The notes below the pieces were generated by a model. It was not told where the DNA came from, made no database searches, and saw only the letters and a list, made by a program, of their open reading frames with translations. Positions 17,701 through 24,761 of a DNA stretch of 40,959 bases are shown piece by piece; position 1 is the first letter of the stretch; each line of letters begins with the position of its first letter. Source of the DNA: a virus; the IMG/VR virus record IMGVR_UViG_3300023284_000545, positions 1 through 40,959 of that record. One strand, written 5' to 3'. Made by a program: the position numbers and the translations under genes.

Positions 17701-18933
17701 CTTCGAGGGCGCCTGGGCACTGAAGACATCGTTGATCTAGGTATTACAGCCAATGACACTGTGATATTGCTGTCAAATGCTGCCAATGTCAAAGAAGCCG
17801 GTCCTATAATTAAACAGGCTCTAACCCTCTCAGAGCTGGATACGTCACTGTTCTTCAAGGGTGTCACGATTGGCACTTTGATTGAAGATGCTCCAGTAAC
17901 CAGTGCCACGTACACCGGCCGGGACATCAAACCATACTCTGTAGCAGGTATTGCCGCATCCGGAGCTGTTGGCGCCGACTTGACTATCACATGGAACCGA
18001 CGAACGCGCGGTCCTCTGGCTGCTGAGTGGTTGGACGGTACGGGCGTTACCCCTATCGGTGAATCCATTGAGCAGTATATCGTAACTATAGCTGACGGCA
18101 TTGCATCTGATGTTGTCAAAACGGTGAACGATGCTGAGACAGTGACATTTACTATCGCCGAATTATCTGCTCTTACTCCGCAGTTCACGATGGACTGTCG
18201 AATGGTGAGCGGGGTCAGCTCGGCTATTCTTTCGCCATCTGTTCTCAAGGACGTGTACACTCCCATCATAGGGATAAGACCAACCCTAGTTGGCACTGAG
18301 ACTACCGCCACTGCGGGCACCACACTAACTGCTGTGGTCACGATCCCCGCAGGCACGTTGGACGGGCACGTTATGATAGCCACGGCAGCTTGGGACGGCG
18401 GCACCATAAATCTGCCAGCGGGATGGAATTTGCTATGGAGGCGCCGGGGCAATCCTACTGGTCAAACGTCTGGCTCTGACATAGAGAAGGCGAGCAGCGC
18501 AGCGTGGTATAAGGTGGCCGCTTCCGAGGGCTCCGATGTCACGTTCACTGTAACGGAGGGTTCAGTACAGGAGGGAATAGCGGCTGCCGTCATGACTTAT
18601 CAAGATGCAGGTATACCTACCGTCTCCGCGAACCAGTTCCAGGATTCAGACACGTCCACCCATGAGGCCCCCTCCATAGATGTTCCCCTCAATAACTCTG
18701 TGCTACTGTGCCTCGCTACGTCTGGTCGTGGAAACGGCTCGTACACACCGCCATCCGGCATGACAGAACAGTATGACCATGAATCGGCGAGCGGCTTCGC
18801 TGGTGTCACCGCTTCCGTGGCGACCGAGCCCATTGGGGCTGGGGTCACTGGAACGCGCGACTTCACGTACTCTGACAGCCGCAACTACGCGTGCGGCACT
18901 CTCGAAGTGCCACCGATTGTAACATTCGCATAA
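14743..18933 (+). CDS. Tail hub / tip attachment protein (GTA-type, phage-tail_3)
   Basis: A 1,396-residue protein. Residues 1-200 match tail-tip hub proteins of GTA-like phages (GKFVNVVFGTDRIAGNIIDA, GGKGGGQTVNTTTYTYF, ADTIIRWWGDGKLIYDA). The hub core resumes near residue 600 (SALQPLRDRFLFDAHQSDWI, a region rich in hub-type beta strands) and continues to about 1170. Between about 205 and 600 is an insertion with repeated short beta units (NRNELYSLKSSPAGSWVVDA-like) that resembles a beta-propeller. The C-terminal 220 residues look like a separate carbohydrate- or receptor-binding domain. This is the central tail spike and probable host-recognition scaffold. Confidence 0.8.
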   Translation: MASLLVSAAVNIAVGLLINSIFPPPDIQQEGPRLTELGFTSAAYGKFVNVVFGTDRIAGNIIDATDPAIEEIVSTESTSAGGKGGGQTVNTTTYTYFLTCRIAWCIEGADTIIRWWGDGKLIYDATGTSQFLKSGVTMTFYPGGIDQIQDPEEVVRRGSNIPAYGHLTTLKVDRMPLADFGNRIPNFTAEIAFASTTNNPFLALTEPSGLDVPGSLSGADVSFMSFNPDRNELYSLKSSPAGSWVVDASTMTFKTLTGGDGGFSEPVVGRDGFYYGGIGTSNSSRLQKFDVETGTLVAEFVGPHNHLTDDAENYGNSGLWYQLSAAVPGAGIKSTVFHMNTGFGTANGSVTDPDLIGVATPIVHVFSTTDGFPSETMSGFGMPDHERGRFFMLLVNTANNSYDLFKVIPTFSVGTSGYALDSVIVTTVKQFTRGTFAAGNDFEGVGTLTGWALNDANGDLMMCNGTSIVLYNPDSNTVLAQLLNGNLAGRNNYYSGSTFGFGTGGTSGGNFFLVDTRTLEILKTIDVGDVGLTGNEVLHDESLVWDDRVQALMLSRVDIGSDASVGQRIVKVFLNRVGAAGVGLDTVVSALSTSYQRQTMAGLDAADIDVTTLAGDTVQGYTLNRQSTMKSALQPLRDRFLFDAHQSDWIIKFPKRGATPTVTIPEQDVGILKRGRSQTDEPAVREIRQDDLSLPMSLSVRYRNKDIDYQVDVERDKRHLFPNPTMRSKSERTLDIPLVEQPTAMKQLAQKTLLTLWNERVSYKTIVPWTYLKLDATDVFNMGVFNETHQLRMAENDFGQGWAIDLTGVVEDTKSFSSTLAGAAGLGHVGTVVPSSLPTRLTPLDAPILSLEDLLFTALSNAYMAVGAFEAGWPGASVLKSLDNVAYTSTGSVTQEAAIGRVQTAPSAWGRIEGDFRNRFQEVADGGTMVIIPLRRADEWVTTTETLVLSGANTVAVIRASDAAVEILNFQNATLNDDNTVTLTKLLRGRLGTEDIVDLGITANDTVILLSNAANVKEAGPIIKQALTLSELDTSLFFKGVTIGTLIEDAPVTSATYTGRDIKPYSVAGIAASGAVGADLTITWNRRTRGPLAAEWLDGTGVTPIGESIEQYIVTIADGIASDVVKTVNDAETVTFTIAELSALTPQFTMDCRMVSGVSSAILSPSVLKDVYTPIIGIRPTLVGTETTATAGTTLTAVVTIPAGTLDGHVMIATAAWDGGTINLPAGWNLLWRRRGNPTGQTSGSDIEKASSAAWYKVAASEGSDVTFTVTEGSVQEGIAAAVMTYQDAGIPTVSANQFQDSDTSTHEAPSIDVPLNNSVLLCLATSGRGNGSYTPPSGMTEQYDHESASGFAGVTASVATEPIGAGVTGTRDFTYSDSRNYACGTLEVPPIVTFA

Positions 18934-18945
18934 AGGATATAACCA

Positions 18946-19815
18946 ATGGCTACCGAAAATCTCCAGATACCTGATATCCAGGCGAGCCAGAACTCAAAGG
19001 AAGTGACGGCAAACGCTGCGCACAACCTGCTGGATAGGGCACTGAACAATAATGTCTCAAAGGCTATCACTGTAGCCACGTCGTTTACGACGACCGAAAC
19101 GCGTGAGAACATTATCGTCGAGTTGACCGGTACTCCTGGTTCCGCCCTCAACATTGACATGCCTGATACCAACAATCGGTTCATGGTGGTCGTCAACAAC
19201 ACTGATGACGTGATGACGATCCGCAACTCAGCCGGTGGCGGCACGGGTCAACCGGTCATTCCAGTCGGACAGATCAGCATCTTCCAGTATGACGGAACCA
19301 ACTTCTTCGATCTAATTGCGTTGGGCCTTCAGACCGGTTATATGCCATTGGTTCTCGGTACACTTCGCGATATCGTAGCTAACGAAATCGGTGGGCCTCT
19401 CGACGACACCACTACTCCTGCCTTCGAGCGCATCAACGGCGCGACCGACAAGGGACTACGCGTTCTCTGGGTAGCATCGAATGTCGATGAGGTGGCTTTC
19501 CCTGAGGTCTACATGCCGCCTGACATTGACGCGAGCCAGGATCTGACTATCCACCTCGTAGCTGAGATGTCTGGAGCGACGGACAGTCCTACTATCGACG
19601 TGCAGGTGTTCGACAGCTCAGGTGATACTGAGATGGGTGGCGCTACGGCTGCCATAACCAACACACGGGCTGAGGTTTCCGTAACCATTTTGGCGGCTAA
19701 CATCACGGGCCACCCCTTGGGTTGGCTCAGCATTTCTCTAATACCAGGAGCGCACACGACAGATACCCTGGCTGTGTTCTCTGCCTGGATCGAGTATACG
19801 AGGAAGGTTGCTTAG
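18946..19815 (+). CDS. Tail-tip structural protein, function unknown
   Basis: A 289-residue protein starting 13 nt after the hub stop, with AAAGGATATAACC as binding site. The N-terminal 130 residues (VTANAAHNLLDRALNNNVSK, NIDMPDTNNRFMVVVNNTDD, IPVGQISIFQYDGTNFFDL) form a beta-rich module often seen in phage tail-tip accessory proteins. The C-terminal half is a beta-sandwich-like domain with MPPDIDASQDLTIHLV and ends WIEYTRK. Likely a hub-bound fibre or adaptor; no enzymatic motif is visible. Confidence 0.6.
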   Translation: MATENLQIPDIQASQNSKEVTANAAHNLLDRALNNNVSKAITVATSFTTTETRENIIVELTGTPGSALNIDMPDTNNRFMVVVNNTDDVMTIRNSAGGGTGQPVIPVGQISIFQYDGTNFFDLIALGLQTGYMPLVLGTLRDIVANEIGGPLDDTTTPAFERINGATDKGLRVLWVASNVDEVAFPEVYMPPDIDASQDLTIHLVAEMSGATDSPTIDVQVFDSSGDTEMGGATAAITNTRAEVSVTILAANITGHPLGWLSISLIPGAHTTDTLAVFSAWIEYTRKVA

Positions 19816-19878
19816 GTCATCGTTTTCCCGTAATATACAGTTCTCAACCTCCTCCAAACAGGAAAAAGGAGACATCCC

Positions 19879-20073
19879 ATGTTATCATTTCTCACCAGTA
19901 TTGTGGGCTTAGCTGCGATTTGTGGCTATGTCTATGTTGGCGTTATGTTCGGTCGTGTAAGCGCCAAGGCCGGAAACGGTATCGGTCGTGCAGCTTGGGA
20001 CGCCCTCGTGTGGCCCGTGATGGGCTGGGCTGCTATCGAGAAGCTCTACAAGATCACTCCTCCGGCGGAGTAG
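19879..20073 (+). CDS. Small membrane protein, 64 aa
   Basis: ATG 19879 follows AAAGGAGACATCCC. Residues 1-28 form a hydrophobic segment (LSFLTSIVGLAAICGYVYVG) and a second weaker one lies at 40-52 (ALVWPVMGWAAI). One or two membrane passes are predicted. It could be a holin-type or accessory lysis protein, but position and hydrophobicity are the only support. Confidence 0.6.
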   Translation: MLSFLTSIVGLAAICGYVYVGVMFGRVSAKAGNGIGRAAWDALVWPVMGWAAIEKLYKITPPAE

Positions 20074-20100
20074 ACAAGATGGGACATCTTAACTCCGAGG

Positions 20101-20176
20101 GGAGGTGATCCGGTATCTCAGGTGCGGGGGCCTCCTCTCGGGTTGAGGTCCCCCACTCAGATACCGGAATAAGACG
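20101..20176 (+). promoter_or_regulatory. Perfect Shine-Dalgarno followed by a large hairpin
   Basis: GGAGGTGATC (20101-20110) matches the 16S rRNA anti-Shine-Dalgarno for 10 bases, but no start codon lies close behind it. A strong stem, CCGGTATCT (20110-20118) with AGATACCGG (20159-20167) plus an inner G/C stem, occupies the next 58 nt. ATG 20177 lies 9 nt beyond it. Folding the hairpin would leave about 13 nt between the GGAGG core and the ATG. Confidence 0.6.
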
Positions 20177-20512
20177 ATGGAAAAAGAAGTCACTGGATTT
20201 CGCGCATGGCTCAGGAGCAAAGCGAAGATCATGAAACTATACTCAGGAGCGATTGCTGCTGTCATTGGTGTGATTGTCGGATACCAGCAGCTCGGTGGTC
20301 CCCTGCCTGCCACTCAGTCTGACATAACGGAGCTGCGCCAAGAGGTGGGCAGTAACACTAGATTGATTCTCGGACAGGAGTGGGAGCGTCTGAGGGCTAA
20401 GTTTTATGATTTGCGTGATAAACTCGCTAAAGATCCTTCCAACCGCGATCTCCAGAAGGATTTAGCTAAAGCCGAGGCATCACTCCTCGAAACCGAAAGG
20501 TTACTGAAGTAA
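20177..20512 (+). CDS. Membrane-anchored coiled-coil protein, 111 aa
   Basis: Residues 20-40 form a transmembrane segment (MKLYSGAIAAVIGVIVGYQQL), followed by a long charged helix with heptad character from about residue 50 to the end. The nearest linear Shine-Dalgarno is poor; a perfect one lies upstream across a hairpin. The stop overlaps the next ATG (TAATG). The architecture resembles holin partners or inner-membrane spanin-like proteins, but a better spanin pair lies downstream, so function is left open. Confidence 0.6.
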   Translation: MEKEVTGFRAWLRSKAKIMKLYSGAIAAVIGVIVGYQQLGGPLPATQSDITELRQEVGSNTRLILGQEWERLRAKFYDLRDKLAKDPSNRDLQKDLAKAEASLLETERLLK

Positions 20513-20784
20513 TGGCTAGATCCCCCGGCAAGTTCCGAGTTCATAGCGGCTCAGGCGGAATGCTTGGCGCAGCCGCTAAAATTCGGAAGCAAAGTTCTGG
20601 AGCAAATAATGCTTTCGCACATGCCTTTGCTAAAAAGGGTAGCGGCGGCGGTGGCGCCCTTGATAAAGGTGGGGGCGTTACTGGGCCTGGAAGTGGAGTA
20701 GACAATTTGCTTCTGGAAGGTGCTTTGGCTGATAACCTTCTCTTAGAAGGTCCCTCTCAGGAAGATGTTTTGATATTGGAGTAA
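20512..20784 (+). CDS. Gly-rich protein with C-terminal NLLLE repeats, 90 aa
   Basis: A 90-residue protein rich in Gly, Ala and Lys. Its last 30 residues carry DNLLLEG twice and then DVLILE, a short beta-repeat often found at the ends of phage fibre-associated proteins. It is coupled to the previous gene by TAATG and precedes two fibre-like genes. A minor structural role is likely; nothing enzymatic is visible. Confidence 0.6.
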   Translation: MARSPGKFRVHSGSGGMLGAAAKIRKQSSGANNAFAHAFAKKGSGGGGALDKGGGVTGPGSGVDNLLLEGALADNLLLEGPSQEDVLILE

Positions 20785-20790
20785 GAACTA

Positions 20791-21291
20791 ATGGCTGACC
20801 AAAAACTATCTGAACTAACTGCTCTCGCAGTGGCCCCCGCCGAGGGGGACGAGGTATACCTGCGTGATGTAAGTGAGGCTGGTGAATCGCAGCGTAAGCG
20901 TGTCGCCATGTCTATTATTCGGCTCGCAATGGGACAATTTCTGAAACTGAAGGATTACAGCGAGGAGCAGACAACTCCAGCGAGTTCATCTGGCACGCTG
21001 GTGCTGGACCTAGAGAACGGCAACGTCTTCGAGGTTACACTCACGGAGAATGTCACTACGCTGACGCTTAGCAATCCACCTGTCTCCGGCGATGCTGGGG
21101 CGCTCACCCTCATCCTCTCGCAGGATGGGGCGGGCAGCCGCACGTTCGCGTGGCCCGCGTCCACCCAGTGGGCTGGTGGTGTCGCGCCCACGGTGTCACC
21201 CGCTGCCAACGCAAAGGATATCTACACCCTCATAACAACCGACGCTGGTACCACCTGGTACGGCATGATCGGTGGACAGGTCTTCAGCTAA
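20791..21291 (+). CDS. Small tail-fibre-like protein
   Basis: A 166-residue protein. The N-terminal motif KLSELTALAVAPAEGDEVYL is characteristic of modules that open many phage fibre proteins. The rest is a compact beta-rich domain (GNVFEVTLTENVTTLTLSNP, ending in WYGMIGGQVFS). It is coupled to the next gene, a LamG-like protein, by TAATG, so the two may form one host-contact assembly. Confidence 0.65.
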   Translation: MADQKLSELTALAVAPAEGDEVYLRDVSEAGESQRKRVAMSIIRLAMGQFLKLKDYSEEQTTPASSSGTLVLDLENGNVFEVTLTENVTTLTLSNPPVSGDAGALTLILSQDGAGSRTFAWPASTQWAGGVAPTVSPAANAKDIYTLITTDAGTTWYGMIGGQVFS

Positions 21292-22070
21292 TGCTTGGTT
21301 TACCTTGGAGAGTTATGGCTGGCGCAGCAGGCGGTGGGGGCGGTCCCGCGTACACTGCGAACGGTGTGCGCTTCGACGGGACGAATGACTATCTCAATCG
21401 TGGTGCCGACCTGACGGGTCAGGCAAACTCCAACCTCGCCCTGGTGTCGTTCTGGTTCCAGATGCAGGGCGGCAACGCTGTGCAGCAGAGAATATTCGGC
21501 GACAACTTCGGCCCCACCATTCACTTCAACAGGAATAGTGCCAACAAGCTGGCCTTCATCTTCCTGAACTCGGCCCAGTCGACCAATACCTGGGCTGTCA
21601 CGCCCACCGAGATATACTCCACCACGGTCAACTCAGGGTGGAACCATGTCCTCCTGACCATAGACACCATCGCCCCTCGTCGGCAGATATATGTAAATGA
21701 CGCGGTTCCCGCCTCTCTAGACACCGACATCCAAAACTCCGGCAACATCGGTTGGAACCAGTCTGGCATCTCCAACTGGACGGTTGGAGGGGTCTTCAAC
21801 GGCACGCAGTTGTCCAATATGGACATGGCTGACTTCTACGTGAACCAGGCAGCGAGTTTGGACCTGTCCGTCGTGGCCAACCGACGGAAGTTCATAGACG
21901 CCTCCGGCAAACCAGTAGACTTGGGCTCTGATGGTAGTACGCCTACGGGCAGCGCGCCTCTGGTGTTCCTAGAGGGACCGACTGTAAGCTGGCACACCAA
22001 TGACGGTGGCGGCGGTGGATTCACTGAGAACGGTGCTCTCACCGATGCATCAGACAGCCCGAGTGATTGA
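21291..22070 (+). CDS. LamG/concanavalin-like domain protein
   Basis: A 259-residue protein starting within the previous stop (TAATG). After a Gly-rich leader, residues 25-200 form a LamG-like jelly-roll: NGVRFDGTNDYLNRG, LVSFWFQMQ, WNHVLLTIDT, RQIYVNDA and MADFYVNQA are its usual strands. A short Gly-rich C-terminus follows. Such domains bind glycans or decorate the virion surface, so a role in host attachment or particle decoration is inferred. The upstream extension of the frame lies inside the previous gene and is not used. Confidence 0.7.
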   Translation: MLGLPWRVMAGAAGGGGGPAYTANGVRFDGTNDYLNRGADLTGQANSNLALVSFWFQMQGGNAVQQRIFGDNFGPTIHFNRNSANKLAFIFLNSAQSTNTWAVTPTEIYSTTVNSGWNHVLLTIDTIAPRRQIYVNDAVPASLDTDIQNSGNIGWNQSGISNWTVGGVFNGTQLSNMDMADFYVNQAASLDLSVVANRRKFIDASGKPVDLGSDGSTPTGSAPLVFLEGPTVSWHTNDGGGGGFTENGALTDASDSPSD

Positions 22071-22072
22071 TC

Positions 22073-22390
22073 ATGGCAACACGCAATAGAAAATCCGTAG
22101 AACTCTGCTGGCTGCACATGGATGTCGCACACTCAGCATATGACGAGGTGCGAGCAGCATTGGCAGCCGTACACGAGAAGTCTGGAGCTGTCCTCAGTTG
22201 CAATATGAATTTCGATGGCACCCAATGTCTGATCAAGTTGCTCGGTACTATGCCCACGCTGACTGCGAAGCAATCCGAAGCAGTGAAGCGCATATACACT
22301 GACGCCGATCATGATGAAGCCGTGGCTATGGTGTCTACCTTCGCTACGAAGACCGATGCCAGCGCCGGTTGGCGGGCTCCTACCTCATAG
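22073..22390 (+). CDS. Hypothetical protein, 105 aa
   Basis: ATG 22073 lies 3 nt after the LamG gene stop; a TTG 6 nt earlier is less likely. The protein is a soluble alpha/beta sequence with ELCWLHMDVAHSAYDEVRAA near the N-terminus and a C-terminal helix. No motif is recognised. It sits between virion decoration and lysis genes and has only a weak ribosome binding site, suggesting coupling. Confidence 0.5.
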   Translation: MATRNRKSVELCWLHMDVAHSAYDEVRAALAAVHEKSGAVLSCNMNFDGTQCLIKLLGTMPTLTAKQSEAVKRIYTDADHDEAVAMVSTFATKTDASAGWRAPTS

Positions 22391-22399
22391 GATATCTCT

Positions 22400-22633
22400 A
22401 TGGAGCACCTTGAATCTGGTAGACGACTGGCCCGTAGGCGGATGGGCTGGCTCAGCTTCACCGCCCTGTTAGTCGAAGCGGGTGTGCTCCTGGCTGGGGT
22501 CTTCTTGGGAGGCCCTATCTTTGCGGCCAACCTCACCGCCGCTGCACCGATCCTCACCGGATTGTTCTGGGCTCAGGCTGCTATCGTGGGTGCATACCTA
22601 GGAGTTAGCCTCACCGAAGCCCTGAAGAAGTAG
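22400..22633 (+). CDS. Putative holin (two membrane segments), 77 aa
   Basis: A 77-residue protein with a charged N-terminus (HLESGRRLARRRMG) and two hydrophobic segments at about residues 18-38 and 46-68 (ILTGLFWAQAAIVGAYLGVS). Size, topology and position just upstream of spanins and endolysin fit a class II holin, which would form the membrane lesion at lysis. The next promoter follows 8 nt after the stop. A competing holin candidate lies at 23385-23654. Confidence 0.5.
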   Translation: MEHLESGRRLARRRMGWLSFTALLVEAGVLLAGVFLGGPIFAANLTAAAPILTGLFWAQAAIVGAYLGVSLTEALKK

Positions 22634-22640
22634 GTTTTTC

Positions 22641-22669
22641 TTGACATTCGGAGCTGGAGGGTGTATACT
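22641..22669 (+). promoter_or_regulatory. sigma70-type promoter (TTGACA-17-TATACT)
   Basis: A perfect -35 and a 5/6 -10 (TATACT) are separated by 17 bp. It lies directly upstream of the spanin/endolysin genes with about 44 nt of predicted leader before ATG 22720, so it is likely the lysis-cassette promoter. Confidence 0.7.
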
Positions 22670-22719
22670 ACCCTCTCAATTAACCATGAATGGCTCTCAG
22701 GAGCCGCTGGAGGATGATT

Positions 22720-23145
22720 ATGGTTGGTGGGCTACTCGGAGGTGCCGGTCTTAAGGTGGCGCTCGTGGTGGGCTTAGCGGTCGCTGTGGGTGGTGCTTAT
22801 TGGCACTACACTATAGTTAAGGGTGAACGTGACGCTGCTCTCCAACAGGTGGGCGCCCTCACACTATCAAATGCGGTCCAGGTTACCACTATTGAAGACC
22901 AGACGAAGGCCATCGCTGAATGGTCAGTGGCTCAAGAGCGGATGCAGGCCACCTTGGATGCAATGGCCACGAATCAAGTTGAAGCCAATGTCACGGCTAA
23001 GGAGCTAAACGATGTACTCTCAAGACACGATCTCCACGCGCTCGCGTTGGCCAAGCCGGGGCTTATTGAGCGCCGTATCAATTCTGGTACTGCTGACATT
23101 TTCCGCATGTTCGAGTCTGCCTCCGGTGAAGGTGATATCCAGTAG
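22720..23145 (+). CDS. i-spanin (Rz-like)
   Basis: A 141-residue protein: a Gly/Ala/Val-rich transmembrane helix in residues 3-27, then a periplasmic helical region (KGERDAALQQVGALTLSNAV, WSVAQERMQATLDAMATNQV) and a conserved-looking end, RHDLHALALAKPGLIERRIN. ATG 22720 was chosen because GGAGG at 22709-22713 is 6 nt upstream; in-frame ATGs at 22690 and 22714 are worse placed. The C-terminal third overlaps a lipoprotein gene in another frame, the Rz/Rz1 arrangement. Together they fuse inner and outer membranes at lysis. Confidence 0.8.
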   Translation: MVGGLLGGAGLKVALVVGLAVAVGGAYWHYTIVKGERDAALQQVGALTLSNAVQVTTIEDQTKAIAEWSVAQERMQATLDAMATNQVEANVTAKELNDVLSRHDLHALALAKPGLIERRINSGTADIFRMFESASGEGDIQ

Positions 23146-23443
23146 CGTCCAGATCGAGCGACCGGATTCCCTACCAGTTCTACCTAATCCTAGACCTATT
23201 GAAACTGTCCCATTCAAATGGAAAGTGATCAACCGTGACCGCTTGCCAGAGGGTGACCAATGGGTATATATTGCAATTACCCCAAAGGAATATGAAGTAC
23301 TGTCCAGAAATATGGCGGAGATATTACGGTGGGTTAAGGAGGCGCGGTGGCGTCTCGGGTACTATCGCAAAGAAGGAAGCCTCGATGGACACGGAACTAG
23401 CGAATCGGCTGGCGGAGATGCAAGTGGGGATAACCCGGATTGA
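23012..23443 (+). CDS. o-spanin lipoprotein (Rz1-like)
   Basis: A 143-residue protein that starts inside the i-spanin gene in the +1 frame, with AAGGAG 8 nt before ATG 23012. It has an N-terminal signal helix (LLSAVSILVLLTFSAC) with a lipobox-type Cys. After the Cys comes a Pro-rich stretch (SLPPVK, RPDSLPVLPNPRPIETVPFK) typical of outer-membrane spanin subunits. It is longer than most Rz1 proteins because of a C-terminal helical and Gly/Ser-rich tail. A Gram-negative host is implied. Confidence 0.8.
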   Translation: MYSQDTISTRSRWPSRGLLSAVSILVLLTFSACSSLPPVKVISSSVQIERPDSLPVLPNPRPIETVPFKWKVINRDRLPEGDQWVYIAITPKEYEVLSRNMAEILRWVKEARWRLGYYRKEGSLDGHGTSESAGGDASGDNPD

Positions 23444-23654
23444 TGGCCGCTGTGAATCAATACACGACAACCAGGAATTACTGGGCGCGGCCTTGGTACG
23501 TCATGAGGAGCGCGACCGACTGGACTTCAGAGATGTTCAAAAGCGTGTAGCCAAGGTTGAACGCAGACAGAACTGGATACTGGGGGTCGGAACGAGTTGT
23601 GTGTTTGCCATAACTCTGGCTGCGGCTTTCATAAAAGGAATGTTCGGAGGATAA
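23385..23654 (+). CDS. Coiled-coil protein with C-terminal membrane anchor (holin-like), 89 aa
   Basis: ATG 23385 has GAAGGAAGC upstream and lies within the o-spanin gene in another frame. Residues 1-60 form a charged coiled-coil helix (LAEMQVGITRIDGRCESIHD, RDVQKRVAKVERRQ), followed by one membrane segment (WILGVGTSCVFAITLAAAFI) at the very end. This C-anchored layout is seen in XhlA-type lysis partners and some phage holins. It is adjacent to the endolysin. Confidence 0.6.
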   Translation: MDTELANRLAEMQVGITRIDGRCESIHDNQELLGAALVRHEERDRLDFRDVQKRVAKVERRQNWILGVGTSCVFAITLAAAFIKGMFGG

Positions 23655-23656
23655 CG

Positions 23657-24064
23657 ATGTTTCGTTTAGGGAGGCGTTCAGTCTCGCGGCTCAAAGGCGT
23701 GCATCCTGATTTGGTTCGGGTAGTCAAGCGGGCCATCACTTGCACAGTCTGTGACTTCACGGTTCTCGAAGGAGTACGCTCAGAGGCCAGACAGCGCGAT
23801 CTATTCGAGGCGGGGGCTAGTAAGACAATGAACTCTCGTCACTTGACCGGCCACGCGGTAGACCTCGGCGCCTATGTGGCTGGCCGAGTAGACTGGAGCT
23901 GGCCTCTCTATTACAAGATTGCCGACGCCATGAATGAGGCTGCCGACGCTCTGGGTATTGATATCATATGGGGCGGTGATTGGGATGACGATGGGGACTT
24001 CGAGGATGAAGGTTTCCGCGACGGACCACATTTTCAACTTCCGTGGGCAGAATATCCAGCATAA
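23657..24064 (+). CDS. Endolysin, M15-type D,D/L-Ala-D-Glu peptidase
   Basis: A 135-residue protein with the zinc-peptidase M15 pattern: EGVRSEARQRDLFEAGAS, then SRHLTGHAVDLGAY (His62, His66 and Asp69 region) and DGPHFQLPW near the C-terminus with the third ligand His. The size and motif order match small T5-type endolysins that cut peptidoglycan peptides. There is no signal peptide, so it depends on a holin. GGAGG at 23647-23651 precedes ATG 23657; the frame upstream of this ATG lies in the previous gene. Confidence 0.85.
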   Translation: MFRLGRRSVSRLKGVHPDLVRVVKRAITCTVCDFTVLEGVRSEARQRDLFEAGASKTMNSRHLTGHAVDLGAYVAGRVDWSWPLYYKIADAMNEAADALGIDIIWGGDWDDDGDFEDEGFRDGPHFQLPWAEYPA

Positions 24065-24082
24065 CCTAAAAGGACGATGACA

Positions 24083-24301
24083 ATGAATGATAAACAACCA
24101 ACCGTGGAGCAGAGCCTTCACAGTATCGCACTCTCCATGATCGAGATCAACAAAGAGTTGCGCGAGGCCCGCCGTACCCAGACCAAGGCTTTCCGGTTTA
24201 CTAAGCAGGAGACTCGATGGCCAAACAGCCACACACCACCACCACCGGTTCCTGAGAAGCGCACATTGTGGGATTGGTTGAGAGGTTGGGCCACGGCCTG
24301 A
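24083..24301 (+). CDS. Hypothetical protein, 72 aa
   Basis: ATG 24083 is preferred over ATG 24077 because AAAAGGA ends 8 nt before it. The N-terminal 40 residues are a charged helix (VEQSLHSIALSMIEINKELR), followed by a Pro-rich linker (PPPPVPEKR) and a Trp-rich C-terminus (LWDWLRGWA) that could touch the membrane. It lies between the endolysin and the phospholipase-like gene. Not recognised. Confidence 0.5.
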   Translation: MNDKQPTVEQSLHSIALSMIEINKELREARRTQTKAFRFTKQETRWPNSHTPPPPVPEKRTLWDWLRGWATA

Positions 24302-24306
24302 GGTTA

Positions 24307-24726
24307 ATGAAAGACTGGTGGGTCATAGCTCTTTGGACTGTAGGAAGATTTATGAAGATGCGATCCACTAGCTACTGCGCCGATCCTCCTAAGGGCTTTA
24401 CCAGCGACGGCTGCTCCATGTTCCCAGATGGTGACTGGGGAGGTTGTTGCTACGACCACGATCTTATGTACTGGCGGGGTGGCTCGTGGCGTGACCGGTG
24501 GTGGGCTGATAGAAAGTTGCGCCAATGTGTTGCGGCCAAAGGTGGGTTCTGGTATAGCGTCCTCGCTTGGATCATGTGGGTAGGCGTTCGTATAGGGGGG
24601 ATGGCCATCTGGCCTACCAAGCATCGTTGGGGCTACGGCTGGCACTACCCCCAATGCAAGCGGAAATTTCGCTATCTCAGCGGTGGTCCTGGAGCCATTC
24701 AAAAAATAATCTCAAAAAAGGATTGA
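24307..24726 (+). CDS. Phospholipase A2-like protein in the lysis cassette
   Basis: A 139-residue protein with a hydrophobic N-terminus (WWVIALWTVG) and a small cysteine-rich core: FTSDGCSMFPDGDWGGCCYD followed at once by HDLMYWRGGS and RWWADRKLRQCV. The CCxDHD pattern is the phospholipase A2 active-site motif (catalytic His-Asp next to paired Cys), and the upstream Gly/Asp stretch could bind calcium. The C-terminus is basic and aromatic. A role in membrane damage during lysis is inferred; similar phage proteins are often left unannotated. ATG 24307 has TGAGG upstream. Confidence 0.6.
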   Translation: MKDWWVIALWTVGRFMKMRSTSYCADPPKGFTSDGCSMFPDGDWGGCCYDHDLMYWRGGSWRDRWWADRKLRQCVAAKGGFWYSVLAWIMWVGVRIGGMAIWPTKHRWGYGWHYPQCKRKFRYLSGGPGAIQKIISKKD

Positions 24727-24751
24727 CATTCAGGAGAACCTCCTGTATAAT
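24723..24751 (+). promoter_or_regulatory. Consensus sigma70 promoter (TTGACA-17-TATAAT)
   Basis: Both hexamers are perfect and the spacer is 17 bp. It overlaps the end of the phospholipase-like gene and points toward a short transcript ending at the terminator at 24942. The predicted start is near 24758, about 4 nt before ATG 24762. Confidence 0.85.
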
Positions 24752-24761
24752 GGTACCCATC

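Noticed and set aside
17502-18452. Long - strand frame opposite the hub gene
   Set aside because: No ribosome binding site or recognisable motif, and the + strand hub frame is continuous through it.
20122-20172. GTG leader peptide of 16 codons after the perfect SD
   Set aside because: It is 16 nt from the SD core and lies in the stem itself; less convincing than the bridged start at 20177, though not excluded.
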